From assembly GCA_023213315.1 (NCBI GenBank), contig JAKCPI010021855.1, positions 1-64,000 on the forward strand: a stretch of DNA of 64,000 nt, read 5' to 3'. This document shows positions 56,096 through 64,000 of the stretch, one piece after another. A program made the position numbers and the translations under genes. The first letter of the stretch is position 1. Every line of letters starts with the position of its first letter. The DNA is from Euborellia annulipes. Taxonomy: Eukaryota > Arthropoda > Insecta > Dermaptera > Anisolabididae. Below the pieces are notes generated by a model that made no database searches, was not told the origin of the DNA, and was given only the letters and a program-made list of their open reading frames with translations.

Positions 56096-56678
56096 AAAAA
56101 AATATGAATTTTCAATCATTTTTCATATACTTTCGGTGGTTTAATTTTAATATACCCAGGATATGAAATAAAATTAATATAAAAGTTTATGAACAAATTA
56201 CCAACTTTTAAACTTATCTTTTTCTTTGTGTGCCGCCAAATTTTGAAATCGTTAAAAGTGTACCGCGACAAGTTGAGAATCACTGGTCTAAACGTTCTCA
56301 AATAACTCGACTACCTCAAGGAATTTTTATTAATATTATTTTATAATTATTTTAAGGAAATTTGTATAAAATTTATTTCACAAATCTAAATTTATTAAAT
56401 TCTGGTTTGAAATTCGCGCTCTAAACTATTTAAATATTTATGAAGTATATTAAAATCATACTAATTAAATAATTATTATAAAGTAATTCAACTAAATAGC
56501 TATAAAAATTAAAATTAAAATTTAAAACAATTTTTACCAAAAATAATTAATTTTAAAATATACAAGAAATTTGTTAGGTTGGCAACAAATTGAACTTTCT
56601 CATATATATTCATAAACAGTTTATGAAACAGAGTTCCTATACTTGTATAGGAAGTTTTCTTGAAAATTTTTAACAGTG
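56096..56678 (-). mobile_element. mariner-like MITE (CACTGT ends), copy without the SINE
   Basis: Reverse-strand match to 20673-21440 minus its SINE: CAGTGATTCTCAACTTGTCG, AACTCTGTTTCATAAACTG and CACTGTTAAAAATTTTCAAG. The outer dinucleotides are TG/TG and not TA. Confidence 0.78.
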
Positions 56679-56679
56679 T

Positions 56680-57930
56680 GGTGTGAATTATGCAGGACGA
56701 TCTCAGCGCCAAAGCTTTAGTAGATGACCACCTTTGGTCGCCATTTTCTATCAATCCAATTCGATTAAAATAATATCGGCAATAAAAAAAAGATATGTAA
56801 ATTTTATATTTTTTGATTAATTTTTCTTTATTAATATTATTATTTTTATTTATTTAAAGATCAACGTTATAAAAATATTCAAAACAATCCCAAGACAAAA
56901 ATGACAACTGAAGGTTAGGTTAGGTAAGGTTATTATTTTGCAAATTACAAACAAACCTTAGAGGTTTTTATTGTGTTTTTTTTTTTAGGAAAGGTATTAC
57001 AATTCAATAAAGAAATATTATTTCAATTTATTTATTTATTTTCTTTATCTAATTTTTAAACGGGCATAGAAACATTAATATCACTGGTTCACGGAATACA
57101 AATATTTGTCAATAAATAAAAAAAAAAAAAAATTCGTTCAGCCACTTCATCAATTAATGAGCCAGATAGAGAAGAGAGAATTTAATTACACTTGCACAAA
57201 CAAACAGAAACATTCACATCATTCATTCATTGTCTTTAATTCTACATATATACAGTGCCTGCTCTTATAATCAGTCAAATTATATCAATATAAATAAGTG
57301 CTGGTCTATACTAATCGTCAAAAAATAAATATCTATAGTATATTAGTTAGAAATGGAGGAAATGCTTGAGGGCGGCATCCACCATGGTGCAGACAAGTTA
57401 CCGTTAACACTAATATAGCTATAATTCATTCACGCTCACCCCTAATACACAGGCTGGTCAATTTATTTATTATAAAAAAATATTTTTGTTTTCCACCATT
57501 GACCACCATTTTTATTAAATATTGCACATAAAACTCACCTATGGAATTTCGTTTTAGTATCTAATTAATTTACAAAAATAGATAAAATTTTTTACACATG
57601 TCTATCATACATTTTTTTTAAATAAAATTAATATTGTAATTTCGATTAAAATATATTAAATAAATAATAAAAAATACTCGGTTATTTGAAATAACTTGTG
57701 CAGGCAAGTTACCGTTAAAACTAATATAGTATAATTCCTTATACAAAGGCTTGACAATTTATTTATTTAAAAAAAAAAAGATTTTTGTTGAATAATTTGA
57801 AACAAATAGCCGAGTGTTTTTTATTTATATATTTTAATTTACAAAATTTTTCAAAACGAGCCAATTATTATAAATTTAGATTTGGAACTTTGTATTAAAT
57901 AATATATTTTGAAACGGAAATAATACTAAG
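56680..57930. other. AT-rich intergenic DNA
   Basis: Two similar segments, GCAGACAAGTTACCGTTAACAC (57390) and GCAGGCAAGTTACCGTTAAAAC (57702), with a third at 58541, mark an unclassified repeat. No gene. Confidence 0.4.
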
Positions 57931-57931
57931 T

Positions 57932-58271
57932 CCAAGACATCTTGGAATATTGCAATAATATTGCAGAAATATCGCGAATCTTGCATAAATTTCCAATATA
58001 TACTGTATATTGCAGGAATATTGCAAATCTTGCAAAATATTGCAAATCTTTAAAAAAAATATTGCAAAATATTGCAAATCTTTAAAAAAAATATTGCAAA
58101 TCTTAAAAAAATATTGCAAATCTTTAAAAAAATATTGCAAAATATTGCAAATCTTGAAAAAAAATATTGCAAAATATTGCAAATCTTGCAAAATTTTGGC
58201 AATGTTGCTGTTTGAACTGCAATATTGAGCAAGATTGGCAATATTTCTGGAATATTCCAAGCTATCTGGGG
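57932..58271. repeat. AATATTGC fold-back element with internal tandem repeats
   Basis: The ends are CCAAGACATCTTGGAATATT and, reversed, CCCCAGATAGCTTGGAATAT. The inside has about ten units of AAATATTGCAAATCTT plus an A run, 20-40 bp apart (58010-58200). Long open frames here come from the repeat and are not genes. Confidence 0.85.
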
Positions 58272-58429
58272 TAATATGTTTCAATTTTTTTTATTAGTGA
58301 AATAATAAATATCAATGTTACTGTTGTAAAATCACTTGCTAATGAATAATTAAATATTGATATTTTGAAACATAACTTAGTGTATAATTTATAAATTTAA
58401 TTTTTATTTTCTTTAATATAGGCGGAGTC

Positions 58430-58715
58430 AAAAAAAAAAAACTTTCGGCGTTTATTAAAGCCTTAACCAGAGGCTGACGTTTCGGCCCCTTGTCTAGGCC
58501 ATCTTCAGAGAAAAAATGAGGCTATTTGAAAACAAATGGTGCAGGCAAATTACCGTTAAAACTTTTATAACTATAATTCATTCGCGCTCCGTGTTTCATA
58601 ATTCGCAGAAGGCGTGAAATCGTATTCCCATTTATTATCTGATGATGGCCTAGACAAGAGTTTTAATAAAACAAATTCGGCTGCCAAAAGTTTTTTTTTT
58701 TTACTCCACCTATAT
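58430..58715. mobile_element. GACGTTTCGGCC element with hammerhead-like core
   Basis: Inverted ends: AAAAAAAAACTTTCGGCGTTT (58431) and the reverse of AAACAAATTCGGCTGCCAAAAG (58668). The minus strand at 58508-58476 reads CTGAAGA, a 4-bp GGCC/GGCC stem, then GAAACGTC. GATGATGGCCTAGACAAG (58641) repeats part of it. Confidence 0.65.
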
Positions 58716-58719
58716 AGAC

Positions 58720-60070
58720 CCTATTTAATATATAACGATATTGTTTTTAACAAAAAATAATTAAATTAGTGAGTTAGCTAGCAGACGATTCAAAAAAACA
58801 AATTTTGTATTGAACTGGCACTGATTACAAACTAAATTTTTAAATTATTAAATTAAAATAAAAATATATATATAAAAAAATAGGCGCGCTAGAAAAAAAA
58901 AAAAAGAAAGAGAGAGAGCATTGATTTAGTGAATAATAAGCAGGAAAAAACAAGTCTACGAAATTTATATACAACTCAAGGGATGGGTGGAGGGGGAACT
59001 AGAAATCTCCCCCTCCACCCTTAATAAAGTTCGCCTCTATAGAAGAAAAAAATAAAGTATTTTATAGGATTATAAGACACACAGCTAATTGGTTCGTGGA
59101 AAAAGTAAAGAAGGTGAAAGAATGAAAATTATTTTTATTTTTATTGTAAATAGCTACAAAATTATTATTGTCTACTATTAAAATGGTCTTTATTCGAAAA
59201 AAAAGTACAGAGAATTAAATTCTGAATCACCTGTTTGATTATCTCTAGAAAATATATATATATATATTCATGAATAAGTCATTTGTGTTGACTACTCAGT
59301 TGACATTCCAATTACGTAAAAGAATGGCAAGTAAAAAAAATAAATTTCTCATTTAAAAAAAGACATTAAAAGAAAGACTTGACTCAAGAAAAATTATTAT
59401 AATCACGAATTAATGAAGTATATGTTTAAATGGCCTTAGATGCCGAGAAAGACCTTCAAAAAATAATATAGTGAAATTTTTCTGATATTTTTACATTTTT
59501 TTTTTTTTTTTGTTGTTGTAAATAACTCACAAACTAAAAATCATTTTTAGATTAAATTGTGAATCACCTACTTGTTAAAAAAAGAAAAAATTATCAGCGT
59601 GTGTCTTATAGTCTTATAAAATAAAGAATATGCTCCTATCATAGCTGAAGAACTTGTAAAAAAAAAGTAATTTTACAAAATCTCTATCATAAAAATCTAT
59701 TTTTGATTATATTTCTATTTGAAAAAAAAAGAAAGAATTTTTTATATTAATATTAAAGTGAGAGAGAGAGAGAGAGATAGAGTATCGCATATGAAGTCGT
59801 TTACTAAAACTTCTTAACTACTCATAGTATTTAAAAGAACAATTGACGTCATGTCAAATATTTATATTTAAAAAAAAAAAATAAAATTGTCTTCAAAGTT
59901 GGCTACACTGTATTAGAGTGCCTGTATAATAGAATGATGGCAATGGTGGTCAGCCGCCATATTTGTTCCATTATAGGTTATTTTTATTTATTTGTTAATA
60001 ATTTTATTTTACTTTAATTTAATATATTAATTTTAATTTATATATAAGTAAAATAAAAATTTCATACTAT
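58720..60070. other. AT-rich intergenic DNA
   Basis: (AG)n at 59760-59778 and a TTAAATGGCCTTAGATGCCG SINE-tail module at 59427-59447 without a head. A GGGTGGAGGGGGAACTAG/CCCCCTCCACCC hairpin at 58985-59020. No gene. Confidence 0.4.
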
Positions 60071-60074
60071 TCAC

Positions 60075-60276
60075 CCCAGACAGCTTGGAATATTGCATAT
60101 ATTGTCAATATTACATAAATATTGCAGCAATATTGCCAATCTTTCAAAATATTGACAATATTGCAACGGCAATATTCAAAGCTAAACTTACAGGGGGATA
60201 TCGCAGCAACATTGTTTCAATATTCATTATTGGCAATATTGCTGCAATACTAATGCAATATTCCAAGCTGTCTGGG
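60075..60276. mobile_element. CCCAGACAGCTTGGAATATTGC foldback element, 202 bp
   Basis: Perfect 24-bp terminal inverted repeats (60075-60098 and 60253-60276) starting CCCAGACAGCTTGG. The inside is rich in GCAATATTGC palindromes around a unique AAACTTACAGGGGGATATCG centre. Same family as 57932-58271 but without the tandem expansion. Confidence 0.88.
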
Positions 60277-60279
60277 TCG

Positions 60280-61375
60280 TATAATATCCATATAACATTG
60301 GAACATATATGGCTTCTGACCACCATTGACATCACTTTGATATACAGCCACTTTATACTGTAGATCTATATGTTTTCAATTTAATTTTAACCTCAAAAAA
60401 AATATTTCATTTTTAAAATACATAGATTTCATTTAAATAATTGTGTTACTTATTTTATAATTAATAAGATAATAATATGAAAAATGATAACTATTAAGAG
60501 TGAGAGAAAAAAATATATTAATAGTTTGATTTTCAAGATGGACATATATGTATATATATATTCTAGATCTCTTGGAATTAATTTTAACCTCAAAAATTAT
60601 GATTTCATTTAATTAATTAATTAAAATTAAAGGCATTAATAAATTATAACAATAATAAGAAATTTTCTATCAATCAATTGAATACTAATAACTAAATAAT
60701 TACAATTTTTAATAAAGAGCTAGTGAAGTGATCAACATGATTATAAAAAAGTAAAAAATGGCGAATTAAATTGATTCTCTACACGCTTTTAGAATAAATT
60801 TGAATTATTTTGTCATCAAGATTTTTATATGTCTATTCTAAATAATGATCAGTATAGATAGATACCGTTTATGTTTATTTTAAATTAAAGAAATTTTGAA
60901 AACAAAAAAAAAAAGATAACTTGGTTTTCAAAATGGCTATATTCTAGATCTCTTGGAATTAAATTTAACCTCAAATAAAATTTGTTTTTACTTATAAAAA
61001 CTATATAGAACCTTTAATTAATTAATTTAAATCTATTTATTATTGAGAAATATTATAATATATTAATAAATAATAAAAGAAATATGATATCAATTCATTT
61101 AAGCAACTTTTTATATAGGATACCCATCTTCTTGTCTCTCTCTCTCTCTTTCTGTATTTAAATGATTAGAAAAATAATTCAATTGAAGAAAGAAAAAAAA
61201 AAGAAATTCACACGAACTTATTATAATAAAACAATAAAAAAATTTTTTTTTAATAATTATGGCTAAGATCTAAAAAAAATTTCGTTTTTAATTTATCATA
61301 ATGCGCAATAAATTAAAAACAAACAAAAAAAAAAATAGAAATATTTTTAAATAAATATATATATCGTATAGTAAT
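60280..61375. other. AT-rich intergenic DNA
   Basis: TCTAGATCTCTTGGAATTAA occurs at 60562 and 60944 with similar followers (TTTAACCTCAAA), so a two-copy repeat of about 100 bp is present. (CT)n at 61135-61150. No gene. Confidence 0.4.
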
Positions 61376-61384
61376 ATCAATTTG

Positions 61385-61760
61385 TCTTTCGCAAGGATTT
61401 CGATACATAACAACGTTTCGGTTCGAGATCTTCTTCAAGTGTTCTATAAAAATAATAAAATCCATTTTAATACCAACATTGCCGAATAAAAGACCCAAAA
61501 AATTGGATAAAAAATAAAATAATAATAAATAAAAGTTAAAAAAAAAAAAAATTACGCAAGTCGAAAAAAATAAAAAACTCCTGAAGAAGACATCAGAACC
61601 AGAAAAAAAAACACTGTTAAATATTTTTCCGGCGAAAGATTTTCTTTTTTTGTTTCTCAATAATTTATTTAGTAGAAAAATTTTTTCATTTTAATAATAA
61701 GGAAATTAAAAATGACGTTTCGACATTACGGACGATCTTTTCTCAATTAATATATGAAAA
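61385..61760. mobile_element. ACGTTTCG-bearing fragments (possible ribozyme-element debris)
   Basis: ACAACGTTTCGGTTCGAGAT then CTTCTTCAAG at 61409-61438, and AATGACGTTTCGACATTACG at 61711-61730. They match the GACGTTTCGG-stem-TCTTCAG pattern with one or more core changes, so they would not be active. Confidence 0.4.
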
Positions 61761-61872
61761 TAAAAAATAAATAAACAGTAGTACTTAGTAATAGTGGCGG
61801 ATTTAGGCTTGCCACAAGTTGCGTACAAGTTTTGTTAAACTTTCGACCGTTTTTGTAAATTAAAATTAAATA

Positions 61873-62052
61873 TACACACATTAAACCCTAGATTATTTGT
61901 TTCAAAGGTTTTATTAATTAATTTTATACGTATTTCGACAAATACTTGTCATCATCAGAAGTGACTCTGATGATGATTCTGATGACAAGTCGAAATAAGT
62001 ATCAAATGTGAATTTTTAATAAATAAAACCTTTGAAACAAATAACCTAGTGT
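61873..62052. mobile_element. fold-back element with good hammerhead-like core
   Basis: Arms TTGTTTCAAAGGTTTTATTA and TAATAAATAAAACCTTTGAAAC. The minus strand at 61958-61926 reads CTGATGA, U, GACAA-GUAU-UUGUC, GAAA and UACGUAUA. The second arm has a broken version. Confidence 0.7.
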
Positions 62053-62844
62053 TTAATTTGTATATTTAATTTTAAGTTTTGTTATATTAATTGAATTCTT
62101 ATTTTTTTTAACTCTTTTTTTTATCTGTCCTCTCTTTATTATCATTGGAAACGTTGACCAAAAACAATAATTATCTTCCATTTCCTGTATACAGTCATAA
62201 ACATAGATAATTTTTTATTTTACTTCCTGATTAAGGAATTAGTAGAAAGCTACCTCTAAATTTATTTTTTTTTTATTTAGATTTATAGAATCTTGAAAAA
62301 ATTTATATTAAGAAAATTTTAAACTCTAAAAATGAAAAAAATAAAAAAAATTTAATATTTATCAAATAATAATGATAAGTGTTAAAAAAATGGCGGGAAA
62401 AATAGTCCAATGAGAGATGCAAATAGTAAACAAGCTTTGTGATTGGTTACGATCGTAACGCCATCTCTTAGCAAAATAAATAACTTTTAACTCCTTAAAA
62501 CTAAAGAAAAAAATATTTCTACTAAATAAAATACTTATGTTAGAACGTCATTTTAAATGAAAATATTTTTTTTTTTTTATTTATAGAATCAAAAAGAAAA
62601 AAAATAATATTACAATAGAATTAAAAAAAAAAATATTTTCATTCATAAAATTGCGTTAATATATTTATCAAAAAATAAAATATTCGTCAGTAAGCTTGAT
62701 TGTTAAATTTTTAGGAAGATTCTTTTTTTTGCGCTTACCATTTATCAATTTGCATTTTTTTTTTTTTTTTTAATATTTTCAATTTCCGTATAAATAATAG
62801 TCGACGATCACACATTTTCTGTGAGTGTGTGTTTGTGAAAGATT
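62053..62844. other. 3' flank / probable 3' UTR of the chitin deacetylase gene
   Basis: AT-rich. AATGGCGGGAAAAATAGTCC near 62391 is unclassified. The final 62750-62844 part probably includes 3' UTR; no clear poly(A) signal could be fixed among many T runs. Confidence 0.35.
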
Positions 62845-63009
62845 TTACGAACTCTCTTCAATATCGTTGTCTACTCTAGAATTTCGTACTCCTGTCTTGC
62901 CTGTCCATGGGTAGATATCAGGACATGGCTGACATGTTCTCATGTATCGGACGCCACTCTTGTGCCAAAGATTGCATACTTTTGGATTATTGCATCGTTT
63001 AGGTCGATC
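62845..63009 (-). CDS. chitin deacetylase (CE4), last exon
   Basis: Acceptor ACTTTTTAG. It encodes DRPKRCNNPKVCNLWHKSGV, then RYMRTCQPCPDIYPWTGKTG and a short tail ending EESS-TAA. The CNNPKVCN and RTCQPCP cysteine patterns are hallmarks of arthropod group I/II chitin deacetylases (serpentine, vermiform). These secreted enzymes deacetylate chitin in cuticle and trachea. Phase 0 join to the previous exon. Which of CDA1 or CDA2 it is cannot be told from this part. Confidence 0.95.
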   Translation of the reverse strand, partial: DRPKRCNNPKVCNLWHKSGVRYMRTCQPCPDIYPWTGKTGVRNSRVDNDIEESS

Positions 63010-63160
63010 CTAAAAAGTAAAGCATAGTAGGTGAGTTCTGTGCCAAAGATAATCGCATCTTCATAAAAAATATTCTGAAGGAACTGGTGGAATTAAGGGA
63101 TCTGTTCTCTGAATTATAAGTTTAGATGACGCAACAGATGAAAGAACTTGTTCCACTTAC

Positions 63161-63359
63161 TGGATAATTGCATTGGAAGGGCTGGAAGTTGGCGAGTCGA
63201 TCATTGGGTGTAGGATCTCTGATCCATTGAAGAGCTTGCCAGTTTGTCACCAGCCAGACATCTTTCATGCCAACAATAGTGTCCAAGAATGCGATAAAGC
63301 CTTCTTTATGGTGTGGTTGGGTGAACCAGGCAGCATGGTAGAACAATCCGAATGGAGCT
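63161..63359 (-). CDS. chitin deacetylase, penultimate exon
   Basis: Acceptor CTTTTTTTAG, donor GTAAGTGG. It encodes APFGLFYHAAWFTQPHHKEG, FIAFLDTIVGMKDVWLVTNW and WIRDPTPNDRLANFQPFQC, the C-terminal part of the CE4 deacetylase domain with the conserved HAAWF block. The upstream exons lie beyond the window edge; nothing more of the gene is visible in 63360-64000. Confidence 0.95.
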
Positions 63360-63489
63360 CTAAAAAAAGGACAAACATATGTTAGAACCTTAGAATAAGG
63401 AACTGGATCCTGGAATTTAAAACAAATAACTAGTTTCTTAAAACAAAAGGAACATAAAAAGAGTGCCCTTTTGTTATTAGGAACTAGAT

Positions 63490-63720
63490 ACTTCTAGATT
63501 ATTCGGTCCTCGTCCCATTCCCGGTCGGCGGACCTCACTCTTTTCCCTCCAACCCTATCATGCGTTTTTGCGACCGGAAGAAATATGACAGGCCGGCCCG
63601 TCGCATGGCCTGACGCCTGTTGAAAAAAGGAAGGTAGAGACAGACATACAAAGAACTGAAGGACTGCCTGTCCCAGCTCGCCATCCACGTTCCCACAAGA
63701 TGTGGGCCCTGAGCGACTAT
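63490..63720 (-). repeat. GC-rich dispersed repeat, copy 2, in a chitin deacetylase intron
   Basis: GCGACCGGAAGAAATATGAC, GGCCCGTCGCATGGCCTGAC and GCCTGTTGAAAAAAGG match 5735-5800 reversed. The rest (TCCCATTCCCGGTCGGCGGA, then CACAAGATGTGGGCCCTGAG) is unmatched here. Unidentified. Confidence 0.6.
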
Positions 63721-64000
63721 ACTACTAGCGAGATACTAGATTAAAAGGAAATTTATCATTAGATATCAGAAAGGAACCTATGACTGCCTTCTTTTATTGA
63801 CAGGAACTAGTTTCCCAAATGAATAGGAACTATTGTGGCTTCTATAATAGTTCCCTAATAGTCCAAGGAAATTTATCATTATAAATTAAAAAGAAATTAA
63901 AAATATATGACTATCTTCTTTCATTGACAGTAACTACTGTAGTTTCTCAAATGAAAAAGAACTCCGGAAATGTATAACTAGATACTATTTTTCAAAAACT
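63721..64000. other. chitin deacetylase intron DNA
   Basis: A loose tandem of AAGGAAATTTATCATTAG...AGGAACTA words: 63747, 63866, and GGAACTAG at 63400, 63480, 63801. It looks like a degenerate repeat. No exon. Confidence 0.4.

Noticed and set aside
57895..58284. Long open frames over the AATATTGC array (129 and 72 codons)
   Set aside because: They are translations of a short tandem repeat, with repeated CNILQYF-type peptides in both directions; there is no splice or start context.
63173..63385. Plus-strand frame over the chitin deacetylase exon
   Set aside because: Shadow of the minus-strand exon, whose HAAWF block and splice sites are clear.

Overview
The window looks like a nuclear, AT-rich, repeat-packed arthropod-type genome. 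The evidence is split genes with GT-AG introns, a chitin deacetylase, a cilium/sperm-axoneme protein, and many kinds of eukaryotic transposon. There are no operons, no bacterial genes and no CRISPR. Most short open frames are noise. Three host genes can be rebuilt from exons whose splice sites and reading phases fit together.

Host genes. (1) A complete ABHD1/ABHD3-type alpha/beta hydrolase lies on the minus strand: eight coding exons from 44600 down to 8721, 390 codons, with an N-terminal membrane anchor and the Ser-Asp-His triad intact. Its introns total about 35 kb and are almost solid repeats. The stop codon (TAA, followed by CTAG) is followed 6 nt later by a perfect 12-bp GC-rich stem, and the frame stays open for 33 acidic/serine-rich codons to a TGA. 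This is a candidate stop-codon readthrough. (2) A Flattop/CFAP126-like gene of three exons (23102-25612, plus strand) sits on the opposite strand inside the 10-kb third intron of the hydrolase gene. It needs a GC-AG intron and has a one-base frame break at a run of six C. (3) The last two exons of a chitin deacetylase (CE4 family, serpentine/vermiform type) lie on the minus strand at 62845-63359; its 5' part is beyond the window.

Mobile DNA. A 3.5-kb hAT element (16015-19501) has an 8-bp target duplication, two small introns and a frame-broken TTF-finger/hAT transposase. Smaller TIR elements have hAT (8 bp), piggyBac-like (TTAA) or mariner-like (TA) duplications. A Helitron family begins with TC and ends with a GC-rich hairpin plus CTAG. 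Two LINE fragments encode reverse-transcriptase C-termini. At least four SINE families occur: three with tRNA-like promoters and one whose head resembles 5S rRNA. Three of the four share a 3' tail motif. A roughly 680-bp element with hairpins at both ends is present about 11 times. Nesting is deep and can often be dated by which duplication sits inside which element.

Layout: 1-8.6 kb intergenic repeats; 8.6-44.6 kb ABHD gene with Flattop nested inside; 44.7-62.8 kb intergenic repeats; 62.8-64 kb chitin deacetylase 3' end. Several short inverted-repeat elements carry a CTGANGA...GAAA arrangement that fits minimal hammerhead ribozymes of the type reported in Penelope-like elements.
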